64,000 bases of DNA from Mycobacterium sp. OTB74 (GTDB taxonomy: Bacteria; Actinomycetota; Actinomycetes; Mycobacteriales; Mycobacteriaceae): positions 62,001-126,000 of the forward strand of contig NZ_JARXVD010000007.1 of the NCBI RefSeq assembly GCF_029892685.1, given 5' to 3'. Under the pieces are notes generated by a model. It was not told where the DNA came from, did no database searches, and saw nothing but the letters and a program-made list of their open reading frames with translations. A program made the translations under genes and the position numbers. Of the stretch, positions 1-9,581 are shown piece by piece; the first letter of the stretch is position 1, and each line of letters starts with the position of its first letter.

Positions 1-1449
<1,449 letters not shown>

Positions 1450-1458
1450 GGACCGGCC

Positions 1459-2628
1459 TTGAGCATCGACCTCTTCGGGCTGGATGACGACGAACGCGTG
1501 ATCGCCGAGACGGCGGCCGCGTTCGCCGAAAAGCGGCTGGCGCCAAACGCATTGGAGTGGGACGCTGAGGAGCACTTCCCCACCGATGTGCTGCGGGAGT
1601 CCGCCGAGCTGGGCATGGCGGCCATCTACTGCAGCGACGACGTCGGCGGCACCGGCCTGCGCCGGCTGGACGGAGTGCGGATCTTCGAGCAGCTGGCCAC
1701 CGCCGATCCGACCATCGCGGCCTTCATGTCGATCCACAATATGTGCGCATGGATGGTGGACAGCTACGGAACCCCCGAGCAGCGCAAGAACTGGCTGCCC
1801 AAACTGGCTTCGATGGAGGCCATCGCCAGCTACTGCCTGACCGAGCCGGGCGCCGGCAGTGACGCGGCGGCCTTGCGCACCAAGGCCGTTCGGGATGGCG
1901 ACCACTACGTGCTGGACGGGGTGAAACAGTTCATCTCCGGCGCAGGCGTTTCGGACGTCTACGTGGTGATGGCCCGCACCGGTGCCGAAGGACCCCGGGG
2001 CATCTCGGCGTTCATCGTTGAAAAGGGCACGCCTGGACTGAGTTTCGGCACGAACGAGGAGAAGATGGGCTGGCATGCTCAGCCCACCGCGCAGGTGATC
2101 CTGGAAGGCGTGCGCGTGCCGGCCGAGGCCATGCTCGGCGGCCCCGAGGGTGAGGGCACCGGGTTCTCCATCGCGATGAACGGCCTCAACGGCGGCCGGA
2201 TCAACATCGCGGCGTGCTCGCTGGGCGGGGCGCAAGCGGCCTACGACAAGACGGTGCGCTACCTGGCCGACCGGCAGGCGTTCGGCGGTGCGCTGATCGA
2301 TGAGCCCACCATCCGGTTCACCCTCGCCGACATGGCCACCGCGTTGGAGACCTCGCGAAACATGTTGTGGCGTGCGGCAATTGCGCTGGACACCAACAAT
2401 CCGCGCAAGGTCGAGCTGTGCGCCATGGCCAAGCTGCATGTCACCGAGGCCTGCTTCACCGTGGCCGACCAGGCGCTGCAACTGCACGGCGGCTACGGGT
2501 ATCTGCGTGAGTACGGATTGGAAAAGATCGTCCGCGACCTGCGGGTGCACCGCATCCTGGAGGGGACGAACGAGATCATGCGTGTGGTGATCGGGCGGGC
2601 CGCCTCGGCCGCCGGTAAGACCGCATAG
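1459..2628 (+). CDS. fadE9: Acyl-CoA dehydrogenase, isobutyryl-CoA dehydrogenase type (FadE9)
   Basis: A 389-residue FAD flavoenzyme. It shows the acyl-CoA dehydrogenase signature YCLTEPGAGSDA and the C-terminal HGGYGYLREY ... EGTNEIMR segment, where the Glu of EGTNE is the usual catalytic base in the short branched-chain group. It starts with TTG 9 bp after mmsA. It probably oxidises isobutyryl-CoA to methacrylyl-CoA in valine breakdown, judging by its position between mmsA and mmsB; substrate preference cannot be read from sequence alone. Length is normal for the family. Confidence 0.92.
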   Translation: MSIDLFGLDDDERVIAETAAAFAEKRLAPNALEWDAEEHFPTDVLRESAELGMAAIYCSDDVGGTGLRRLDGVRIFEQLATADPTIAAFMSIHNMCAWMVDSYGTPEQRKNWLPKLASMEAIASYCLTEPGAGSDAAALRTKAVRDGDHYVLDGVKQFISGAGVSDVYVVMARTGAEGPRGISAFIVEKGTPGLSFGTNEEKMGWHAQPTAQVILEGVRVPAEAMLGGPEGEGTGFSIAMNGLNGGRINIAACSLGGAQAAYDKTVRYLADRQAFGGALIDEPTIRFTLADMATALETSRNMLWRAAIALDTNNPRKVELCAMAKLHVTEACFTVADQALQLHGGYGYLREYGLEKIVRDLRVHRILEGTNEIMRVVIGRAASAAGKTA

Positions 2629-2647
2629 CGCACAAGGAAGGACTTCG

Positions 2648-3523
2648 ATGTCGACTATCGCGTTCCTGGGCCTGGGCAACATGGGTGGTCCCATGGCCGC
2701 CAACCTGATCGCCGCCGGGCACACCGTGCACGGCTTCGACCCGGTGCCGGCCGCGGCTCAGGCAGCACGTGACACCGGCGTGGTGACCTTCGATTCCGGT
2801 ACCCAGGCCGTCGCGGGAGCCGACGTCGTCATCACCATGCTGCCCAACGGCGAGCTGGTGAAACGCTGCTACGCGGACATCCTGCCCGCGGCCGAGCCCG
2901 GTGCGCTGCTGATCGACTCGTCCACCATCTCGGTCGACGATGCCCGTGAGGTACACCGGCAGGCCCTCGAACACGGCTTCGCCCAACTGGACGCCCCGGT
3001 GTCAGGCGGGGTGAAAGGCGCAGTGGCCGGGACGCTGGCGTTCATGGTCGGTGGCGAGACCGACGCCTTCGAGAAGGGCCGCGCGGTGCTCGAACCGATG
3101 GCCGGCAAGATCATCCACTGCGGCGACCCGGGGGCCGGCCAGGCCGCCAAGGTGTGCAACAACATGGTGCTGGCGGTGCAGCAGATCGCCGTCGGTGAAG
3201 CCTTCGTGCTCGCCGAGAAATTGGGCCTGCCGGCGCAATCACTCTTTGATGTCATCACCGGCGCAACGGGCAACTGCTGGGCGGTGCACACCAACTGTCC
3301 GGTGCCTGGACCGGTGCCGACGTCGCCGGCCAACAACGACTTCAAGCCCGGTTTCGCCACCGCGTTGATGAACAAGGACCTGGGCCTGGCCATGGCCGCG
3401 GTGAACTCAACCGGGTCGAAGGCACCGCTGGGCAGGCACGCCGCGGAGATCTATGCCAAGTTCGCGGACGAGCACGCCGACAAGGACTTCAGCGCCGTGA
3501 TCGAGACGCTGCGCGCGGACTGA
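2648..3523 (+). CDS. mmsB: 3-hydroxyisobutyrate dehydrogenase
   Basis: A 291-residue NAD(P)-dependent beta-hydroxyacid dehydrogenase. It has an N-terminal Rossmann motif GLGNMGGPM, the substrate-binding DAPVSGGVKGA segment and the catalytic Lys region AAKVCNNM. It oxidises 3-hydroxyisobutyrate to methylmalonate semialdehyde, the substrate of the first gene in this operon. An AAGGAAG ribosome-binding site lies just before ATG. It is the last gene of the plus-strand valine operon; the next gene converges from the other strand only 14 bp away, leaving no room for a long terminator. Confidence 0.95.
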   Translation: MSTIAFLGLGNMGGPMAANLIAAGHTVHGFDPVPAAAQAARDTGVVTFDSGTQAVAGADVVITMLPNGELVKRCYADILPAAEPGALLIDSSTISVDDAREVHRQALEHGFAQLDAPVSGGVKGAVAGTLAFMVGGETDAFEKGRAVLEPMAGKIIHCGDPGAGQAAKVCNNMVLAVQQIAVGEAFVLAEKLGLPAQSLFDVITGATGNCWAVHTNCPVPGPVPTSPANNDFKPGFATALMNKDLGLAMAAVNSTGSKAPLGRHAAEIYAKFADEHADKDFSAVIETLRAD

Positions 3524-3537
3524 ACGGCCGCAATCGG

Positions 3538-4281
3538 TCAGGCAGCAGGCCTGCTGTGGGCGGCCCACCAATGCCCGTGCAGGCGTTGGCATTCGGCGAT
3601 ACCGAACGGGTCGGTGCCGGCGAAGTCCGCCCGAACCCCGACGGCCGCCGGGATGTGTGGCGTGCCGTCTCCGGTGACGACGACGGTCGCCAGACCGGCC
3701 GCTGTGGCAGCCCGCAGCCCCGACGCCGATCCGGTGATGGCGAGGGCATTCTCAGCGCGAATCCCGAACTCCCCCAGGGCATGATTGAATGCCTCGCGAT
3801 TCGGCATCGGCTTCTTCACATCGTCAGCGGTGACAACCGTCTCGACCAACCCGTCGCCGACCAGTTGGCGGACCAACGGCTGGGCCCAGCTACGCGGGCC
3901 ACTGGTCACGACGCCGACACCTACGCCGGCGACGAAGGCGTCCATCACCAGATCCAGCAGACCGGGGCGCGGCGCAAGATCGGCACCAAGGATCGTCTCC
4001 TCGGCAAGCATCGCCTTGGTCCGGCAGATTTGGGCGGCAAGCCGTTCGGTCAGCACATCGCACTCGGTGTCGATGCAACGCTTGCGCAGTTCCGCCAGGA
4101 CCCGCTGGTGTTCCTCGCGCAGTGCCAGCAGCTGCCGGTAGCGAGCTACGGTCCAGCTGACGTTCAAGCCGTGCGCGGCGAAAGCGGCATTGAACGCCAC
4201 CCGATGGCCGTCGCATTCGATGTCAGCTAGGGCGTCGAGGTCGAAGATCACCGCGCGCAATGGATACAGCTCGGGTTTCAT
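3538..4281 (-). CDS. HAD-superfamily hydrolase, CbbY/phosphoglucomutase-like subfamily
   Basis: About 247 residues from the ATG at 4281. A GTG at 4344 would add 21 poorly HAD-like residues and is less likely. The N-terminal motif reads FDLDALADIECDGHR. The nucleophile Asp and the following Asp are present, but the loop is one residue shorter than the usual DxDGT(L/V)xD, with Ala replacing Gly-Thr. Other HAD motifs (VVTSGP, a Lys-containing KKPMPN loop, and ITGSASGLRAA replacing the usual GDS) are recognisable, the last also altered. It is probably a phosphatase or mutase, or a catalytically weakened relative. It stands alone on the minus strand; substrate unknown. Confidence 0.75.
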   Translation of the reverse strand: MKPELYPLRAVIFDLDALADIECDGHRVAFNAAFAAHGLNVSWTVARYRQLLALREEHQRVLAELRKRCIDTECDVLTERLAAQICRTKAMLAEETILGADLAPRPGLLDLVMDAFVAGVGVGVVTSGPRSWAQPLVRQLVGDGLVETVVTADDVKKPMPNREAFNHALGEFGIRAENALAITGSASGLRAATAAGLATVVVTGDGTPHIPAAVGVRADFAGTDPFGIAECQRLHGHWWAAHSRPAA

Positions 4282-4379
4282 CGACGTGGCGGCGTCCCAC
4301 CAGAAGCGTCCTGCGCGCCACGTACTCTCTTGCGTTGTTGACACCCCAACAGAGTGGCCCGCGTCACTCCGCGTGGTCT

Positions 4380-4395
4380 TCCCCCAATTGGGGGA
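4380..4395. promoter_or_regulatory. 16-bp perfect palindrome upstream of the two-component operon
   Basis: TCCCCCAATTGGGGGA is perfectly self-complementary and lies 76 bp before the response-regulator start codon, between it and the divergent HAD gene. NarL/DevR-family regulators bind palindromes of about this size, so it may be an autoregulatory operator. That role is inferred from position only. Confidence 0.45.
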
Positions 4396-4471
4396 TTGGC
4401 GAGGCCAAAATGTGGAGCCGGCCCCGCGCGGTTCCTCTACCTCGCAAAATGACCGGTCTTAAGGTGGTGAT

Positions 4472-5140
4472 ATGACGGCTGGAACCAGTCCTCCGGTACG
4501 TCTCGTGCTTGTCGATGACCACGAGATGGTCATCGAGGGCCTCAAAGCGATGCTGGCAGCCTTCGCCGAGCGGGTCACGGTCGTCGGCCAGGCGGTCGGC
4601 GCCGAACGCGCGCTGGCAGTTATCGACGACCTCGACCCGGACATCGTGCTGTGCGACGTCCGCATGCAGGGGTTCAGCGGGTTGGACCTGTGCCAGGAAC
4701 TGCGCAAGCGGACCCCGCAGCGCAAGGTCGTGATGCTGTCGGTCTACGACGACGAGCAGTACCTCTTCCAGGCCCTCCGAGTCGGCGCCGCGGGTTACCT
4801 GCTGAAGAGCATCAGCAGTGACGAACTCGTGCGCCAACTGGAGTTCGCGCACAGTGGGAAAACCGCGATCGACCCGGGGATGGCCGCCCGGGCCGCCGAT
4901 ACCGCGGCACGCATGCAGCGCGACGAGTTCTGGCCCGGCGCGCGCCAGGGACTCACCCAGCGGGAGAGCGAGATCCTGTCGTTTGTCGTCAATGGGCTGT
5001 CCAACCGCGCCATCGCGGGCAAGCTCGTCATCGGCGATGAGACGGTCAAGAGCCACCTCAGCTCGATCTACCGCAAGCTCGGCGTCAGTGACCGCACCGG
5101 CGCCGTCGCCACCGCACTGCGGGAAGGCATCTACCAATGA
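4472..5140 (+). CDS. Response regulator, NarL/FixJ (LuxR-type HTH) family
   Basis: 222 residues. The N-terminal receiver domain has the acidic pair in VLVDDHEMV, the phospho-acceptor Asp in IVLCDVRM and the conserved Lys in YLLKS. The C-terminal LuxR-type helix-turn-helix reads LTQRESEILSFVVNGLSNRAIA ... VKSHLSSIYRKLGV. AAGGTGGTGAT precedes the ATG. Its stop overlaps the start of the sensor kinase by 4 bp, so the pair is translationally coupled. The architecture resembles DevR/NarL; the stimulus and targets are unknown. Confidence 0.92.
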   Translation: MTAGTSPPVRLVLVDDHEMVIEGLKAMLAAFAERVTVVGQAVGAERALAVIDDLDPDIVLCDVRMQGFSGLDLCQELRKRTPQRKVVMLSVYDDEQYLFQALRVGAAGYLLKSISSDELVRQLEFAHSGKTAIDPGMAARAADTAARMQRDEFWPGARQGLTQRESEILSFVVNGLSNRAIAGKLVIGDETVKSHLSSIYRKLGVSDRTGAVATALREGIYQ

Positions 5141-6363
5141 AACCGGGAGCTAATCAGCCCAACGCCGTTCGTGACCTGGTCAGCGCCGACCGCGAACTCG
5201 TGCTGCTGCGCGAGCTGATCCAGGCGGCGTCCAGCGGACCAGGCGTCGAACCATTGGCCGCGGCGGCAGCCAGAATGATCACCGAAGCCACCGGCACCGA
5301 CGTGTGCTTCGTGCACGTGCTCGACGACACCGAACGATCGCTGACGTTGACCGGCGCCACCCCGCCGTTCGATCAGGAGGTCGGCAAGATCCGACTGCCG
5401 CTGGGCGAAGGGGTGTCGGGTTGGGTGGCCAGCCACCGCGAGCCCGTCGTGATCAGCCACGACAAGGAATCAGACCCGCGGTACCGCCCGTTCGAGTCGC
5501 TGCGCGGCTCCGATTTCACCTCGATGGTGTCCGTACCGATGGAAACCGACCCGGGCGGTCTGGTCGGGGTGCTCAACGTGCACACCGTGGCGCGTCGCGA
5601 GTTCAGCTCCGGTGATGTGGAGCTGTTGCTGGTGATCGGGCGGCTGATCGCGGGGGCCCTGCATCAGGCCCGGCTGCACCGCCAGGTGGTGGCCCGCGAA
5701 CGCGCCCATGAGAACTTCGTCGAGCAGGTGATTCAGGCGCAGGAGATCGAACGGCGACGGTTGGCAGGCGACATCCATGACGGCATCTCACAACGGCTGG
5801 TGACGCTGTCCTACCGGCTGGACGCGGCCAGTCGTGCGGTCGGCTCGGACCCGGCCATCGTCGCGGAGCAACTCGCCATGGCCCGCGAGTTGGTGGACCT
5901 GACCCTCGGCGAGGCGCGGGCGGCCATCAGCGGGCTGCGGCCGCCAGTGCTCGACGATCTCGGTCTGGCCGGTGGGTTGGCCAGCCTGGCCCGTTCCATC
6001 CCGAGCCCCGACGTCGACGTCGACCTCGACGACGTGCGGTTGCCCGACCACATCGAACTGGCACTGTACCGGATCGCCCAGGAGTGCCTGCAGAACGTCG
6101 TCAAGCATGCGCAGGCGACCAACGCACGGTTGGCCTTCACGGCCGATGCCGAGCGTGCGAAGCTCGAAATCATCGACAATGGAATCGGTTTCGATACGTT
6201 CGAGCATCCGCTTGGCGCTGACGAGATGGGTGGTTACGGGTTGCTGTCCATGGCCGAGCGGGCCGAGATCGTCGGCGGACGGTTGAACATCCGGTCCCGG
6301 CCGGGGTCGGGCACCATCGTCACCGCGACCATTCCGCTCACCACCGTCCGCGAGCAGACCTAG
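5137..6363 (+). CDS. GAF-domain sensor histidine kinase (HisKA_3 / DevS-NarX type)
   Basis: 408 residues without membrane segments. An N-terminal GAF domain (about residues 25-180, with GEGVSGWVASHREPVVI) is followed by a HisKA_3 dimerisation region with the phospho-acceptor His in ERRRLAGDIHDGISQRL. The HATPase_c domain carries the N box QECLQNVVKHA and the DNGIGFD and GGYGLLSM boxes. It should phosphorylate the response regulator encoded just upstream, with which it overlaps by 4 bp. Being soluble, it probably senses a cytoplasmic or diffusible signal; whether the GAF domain binds heme or another ligand cannot be told. Its 3' end overlaps the convergent marR gene by 4 bp. Confidence 0.92.
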   Translation: MKPGANQPNAVRDLVSADRELVLLRELIQAASSGPGVEPLAAAAARMITEATGTDVCFVHVLDDTERSLTLTGATPPFDQEVGKIRLPLGEGVSGWVASHREPVVISHDKESDPRYRPFESLRGSDFTSMVSVPMETDPGGLVGVLNVHTVARREFSSGDVELLLVIGRLIAGALHQARLHRQVVARERAHENFVEQVIQAQEIERRRLAGDIHDGISQRLVTLSYRLDAASRAVGSDPAIVAEQLAMARELVDLTLGEARAAISGLRPPVLDDLGLAGGLASLARSIPSPDVDVDLDDVRLPDHIELALYRIAQECLQNVVKHAQATNARLAFTADAERAKLEIIDNGIGFDTFEHPLGADEMGGYGLLSMAERAEIVGGRLNIRSRPGSGTIVTATIPLTTVREQT

Positions 6364-6866
6364 AAATCGCCGGCATTGCGGCGGAGCGTCTCGATCGCTT
6401 TCACCAGCGCCGCGGCCTGGGCGTGCGGCATCCCGACATCGGCGAACACCTCTTTGTTGAGGGTGACCGTGGCGTCTTCGACGGTGGACCGGCCCAGCGA
6501 GGTCAATTGCACCAGCGTGGTACGGCCGTCGGTGGGGTGCGGGACCCGCTCGACCAGGCCGTCCGCCTCCAATCGACGGATGGCGTGGGTGACGCTGGTG
6601 ACGTGTACCTGCAGGCGATCCGAGGCTTTGGTGATGGGGAGTGCGCCGCTGCCACTGAAGGCCAGTAATCGCAGGAGTTCGTAGCGCGAGAAAGTCAAAT
6701 CGTATGGGCGCAGCGAATTTTCGACTCGAGCCAGCAGGATTTGATGAGCCCGCATCACCGAGGTCACGGCAACCATGCCGTCGGCGACATCACCCCAGCC
6801 GGCGCGCTCCCAGTTGACACGGGCCCGCGCGATCGGGTCGCGCGAAGTCCCTGGGTCAGTGCTCAC
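6360..6866 (-). CDS. MarR-family transcriptional regulator (Rv0737-like)
   Basis: 168 residues starting at GTG. The winged helix includes RYELLRLLAFSGSGALPITKASDRLQ, HVTSVTHAIRRLEADGLVERV and the wing PTDGRTTLVQLT, typical of MarR proteins. In M. tuberculosis the corresponding gene (Rv0737) directly follows rslA; here four genes lie between. It is the last gene of the minus-strand run and starts 27 bp after the aminotransferase stop, so it may be co-transcribed with the cassette and control it. Ligand unknown. Confidence 0.85.
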   Translation of the reverse strand: MSTDPGTSRDPIARARVNWERAGWGDVADGMVAVTSVMRAHQILLARVENSLRPYDLTFSRYELLRLLAFSGSGALPITKASDRLQVHVTSVTHAIRRLEADGLVERVPHPTDGRTTLVQLTSLGRSTVEDATVTLNKEVFADVGMPHAQAAALVKAIETLRRNAGDF

Positions 6867-6893
6867 GCCCTAATTCTTACCGCATGGGCCGCG

Positions 6894-7919
6894 TTAACCC
6901 CGGGCAATCGCCGCCAGCACCGCCCGCGACGACTGAGCGTCCCCCACAGTGATCCGGACCCCACCGTTGGCGTAGGTCCGCACTCGTGGACCGCCCTCGG
7001 CGAACACCTCACCCCACGCGCGCGCACCGGCCGGCAGATAGACGAAGTTGGCATGGCTGTCGGTGCAGTACACCCCCATCGCCCGTAGCCGCGTCCGAAG
7101 CCGTGCGGCCTCGGTGTTGATCATCCGAATACGTTGCTGCAGTTGATTTTCTGCGTCATAGGACGCCGCGACCGCAACCAGACCGGTGCTACCGACTCCG
7201 AACGGCAACTGCATGCTCCACAACGGCCGGGCCAGCGCAGGCGCGCACAGACCATAACCGATGCGCAAACCAGCCAACCCGTAAGCCTTCGAAAATGTCC
7301 GAACTACAACAAGATTCGGGAATCTGTCCAGTAGCGCCGGAACGTCGACCTGCAACGCCGGCGACAGGAACTCGACATATGCCTCGTCGAGCACTACCAC
7401 GGTGTCCGACGGCACCCGGCGCAGGAAGCGGATCAGGTCGGCCGCCGGTGCGACGGTGCCGGTCGGATTGTGTGGACGGCACACCACCACCACCCGAGCC
7501 CGCGCCGCGGCGTCGGCCATGGCATCGAGGTCATGGTGACCATGCCGGTCGAGCGCCACTGTCACCGACCGCAATCGGGCCAGATGAGCAAAGATCGGGT
7601 AGCCGTCGAACGTGGGCGTGGCCATCACCATGACATCGCCCGGGCTGGTGACAGCCTGCAGCGCTTGCACTATCACGCCGCTGGCCCCGGCCCCGATGAA
7701 CACCTGCTCGTCGGAGACTCCGACGCGCCGCGCGATCAGTGCGCGCAACCGCTGCGGCAAGAACTCCGGATAACGGTTCGCAGAGCCTATCGAGGCCGCC
7801 AGAGCCGCCCGTACCGCGGGCAGCGGCGGGAAGGGATTCTCGTTGAGCGACAACGCCAATGGGTCGACCGCGGCCGGCAGTGACTCGACAGCTTCGGACA
7901 ATGCGTAGCTGGCGGTCAT
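6894..7919 (-). CDS. PLP-dependent aminotransferase, histidinol-phosphate aminotransferase-like
   Basis: 341 residues of a class I/II (HisC-type) aminotransferase. SLNENPFPP is the substrate-side N-terminal motif, RPHNPTGT and VVLDEAYVEF (Asp178) hold the cofactor, and Lys211 in FSKAYGLAGLRIGY forms the Schiff base. The ATG at 7919 overlaps the upstream stop as ATGA, favouring this start over an in-frame ATG 15 bases upstream. The context (TPP enzyme, KAS III, SRPBCC) argues against a plain histidine-pathway role and suggests amination of a keto product made by the cassette. Exact substrate unknown. Confidence 0.85.
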   Translation of the reverse strand: MTASYALSEAVESLPAAVDPLALSLNENPFPPLPAVRAALAASIGSANRYPEFLPQRLRALIARRVGVSDEQVFIGAGASGVIVQALQAVTSPGDVMVMATPTFDGYPIFAHLARLRSVTVALDRHGHHDLDAMADAAARARVVVVCRPHNPTGTVAPAADLIRFLRRVPSDTVVVLDEAYVEFLSPALQVDVPALLDRFPNLVVVRTFSKAYGLAGLRIGYGLCAPALARPLWSMQLPFGVGSTGLVAVAASYDAENQLQQRIRMINTEAARLRTRLRAMGVYCTDSHANFVYLPAGARAWGEVFAEGGPRVRTYANGGVRITVGDAQSSRAVLAAIARG

Positions 7920-8926
7920 CGCCGCCCACCCCATCGCACCGCGGCGGCACCGGCGAAATCACCGGCGTGCGCGAAAGCGGCCATCATGATCAGATCGCCC
8001 TCTGCGACCTGACCTTCGGAGATGGCGCGGTCCAGGTTCACCGGGATGCCCGCAGCGAACAAGTTGCCGCATTCGTCAAAGGTGTCACGGTGCTTCTCTG
8101 CCGGTATTTCCAGCGCGTCACGCCAGTTACGCAGGAACGCCCGGTTCGGCTGGTTGGTGACCAGTAGGTCAATATCCTTGGGCTGCACACCGATCCGGTC
8201 GCACACCGCATAGGACACCTCCGGGACCTGGCGGTTACCGCGAGCCAGGACCTTGGTGATCTTGCTGTCGGTGAACCCGATGCTGGCTTCCCCCGGCCCC
8301 GGCTGCCACCACTTGCGTGGCGGGTCGATGGCAATGGTCATGTCTCCGGCGTACTCGCCGTAAGTGCGGCACTCGATGTCCAGGATCGGTGAAACATCTG
8401 ATACCGCAACCAGTCCGACGGCTGCGCCATCGCCGGGCACGGACGCTTGAGCCTTGCGCCGTATGGTCGGCTGGTCGAAAACCTGTCCTGCGGAGTTCTG
8501 TGCGACCGCGATCAGTGCGGTCCGTCCCTCACCTGAGGCCAGCAGCTGCCGAGCCAGCTTCAGCCCGAGCACGAATGCCGCACAGCCACCGTTGTGCAGG
8601 TCGATCACCCAATTCGGCTTCATCCCAAGCCGATTCGCCATGCCGCCGCCTCCGCCGTAGAACGGCATGTCCGGCAGCTGGGTGTGGGTGATCAGCACAT
8701 CAACCTCAGCCAGCACGTCGGGACCATGCCGTTGCACCAGACGTTCGGCCGCACGCTGCACCATGTCGATGGCGGTTTCATCGGCGCCGACATGGTGCCG
8801 GAACCGCGGTGCACGAAACATCACGTTGTCCCGCAGATCGTCGGTGTCGGCGAACTGCGCGTAATAATCGGCACCGACCGGTTGGCCCGGCAGGTAGGTC
8901 GATACATCTAGAAGGCTCACGGTCAT
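7916..8926 (-). CDS. KAS III-like (FabH/thiolase-fold) protein with altered catalytic triad
   Basis: 336 residues with the two-lobed KAS III layout. Cys115 in HNGGCAAFVLGL matches the acyl-accepting nucleophile, and Asn288 in ECGNLFAAGIPVN matches the triad Asn. The usual HQAN motif is NQPN here: Asn258 (codon 8153-8155, AAC) replaces the catalytic His. The protein may still transfer or hold acyl groups but should be impaired in decarboxylative condensation, as in KAS III relatives recruited as acyltransferases. It lies 7 bp after the SRPBCC gene and overlaps the aminotransferase by 4 bp, so it belongs to the same transcript. Confidence 0.85.
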   Translation of the reverse strand: MTVSLLDVSTYLPGQPVGADYYAQFADTDDLRDNVMFRAPRFRHHVGADETAIDMVQRAAERLVQRHGPDVLAEVDVLITHTQLPDMPFYGGGGGMANRLGMKPNWVIDLHNGGCAAFVLGLKLARQLLASGEGRTALIAVAQNSAGQVFDQPTIRRKAQASVPGDGAAVGLVAVSDVSPILDIECRTYGEYAGDMTIAIDPPRKWWQPGPGEASIGFTDSKITKVLARGNRQVPEVSYAVCDRIGVQPKDIDLLVTNQPNRAFLRNWRDALEIPAEKHRDTFDECGNLFAAGIPVNLDRAISEGQVAEGDLIMMAAFAHAGDFAGAAAVRWGGRR

Positions 8927-8933
8927 GAGTTGC

Positions 8934-9581
8934 TCATTTCATCCAGGCCGGGGTAACCGGCAGGCCATTGTGGTGCCGGTATTCGGCAATCGCTTTGAGG
9001 TTGTCCAGTTCCAGGCGATGGCCGGCCCCGAACATGTCCCAGAAGTCCCCGACCCACACTGGGCGCTTCGGCGGTGCAGTCTCGGGATATGGGTTGTCGT
9101 CGTAGAACGGGTGGTGGCAGTTGGTCCACAGGACTACCGACCCCGGCTTGTTCAGCACGGTCTGCGCATCGACCACGCGCATCAGGTAGATCATCCACAA
9201 GTGCTTGCCCTGGTCCCAGGCGCAGTGGTAATCGACGGTCATGGCCTCGCGGTTTGCGATTGTGCGCGTGTATATTTCGGTTTCCGAGCCGAGCCTGTCG
9301 TAGGCCAGCCACAGGCCCGGCTCGTCGGTGGGGGTGAACCCGCGCAGGCTGTAGGTCCATTCCTCCAGGCTGCGCGTGTCGGACAGGTAGTCGAACAGCT
9401 CGTCCGGCGGGCAGTCGACGTAGTCGTTGACGGTGCAGTATTCACCGAAGACCACGTCGTGCGGATAGACCGACCGCATCATGTCCATGATGATCGGGGT
9501 GGCCTTCTCCCTCGGTGCGTTTTCGATACGGACAACGCCGTCGAGTGGCACGGCGATATCGTCAAGCGCGGGCAGCGACAT
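8934..9581 (-). CDS. SRPBCC-superfamily (polyketide cyclase/aromatase-like) protein
   Basis: 215 residues. The stretch VNDYVDCPPDELFDYLSDTRSLEEW is typical of the START/SRPBCC helix-grip fold that binds hydrophobic small molecules or acts as cyclase or aromatase. ATG at 9581 has an AAAGAGAG ribosome-binding site. The same frame stays open for almost 600 bp upstream, but that part is the antisense-free overlap with the TPP gene read in another frame and is not protein-like. It overlaps the 3' end of the TPP gene by 20 bp, so the two are coupled. The specific role in the cassette is unknown. Confidence 0.8.
   Translation of the reverse strand: MSLPALDDIAVPLDGVVRIENAPREKATPIIMDMMRSVYPHDVVFGEYCTVNDYVDCPPDELFDYLSDTRSLEEWTYSLRGFTPTDEPGLWLAYDRLGSETEIYTRTIANREAMTVDYHCAWDQGKHLWMIYLMRVVDAQTVLNKPGSVVLWTNCHHPFYDDNPYPETAPPKRPVWVGDFWDMFGAGHRLELDNLKAIAEYRHHNGLPVTPAWMK

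Noticed and set aside
7919..7934. Longer aminotransferase start (ATG at 7934).
   Set aside because: The ATGA overlap at 7916-7919 gives a standard coupled start, and the extra five residues add nothing conserved.
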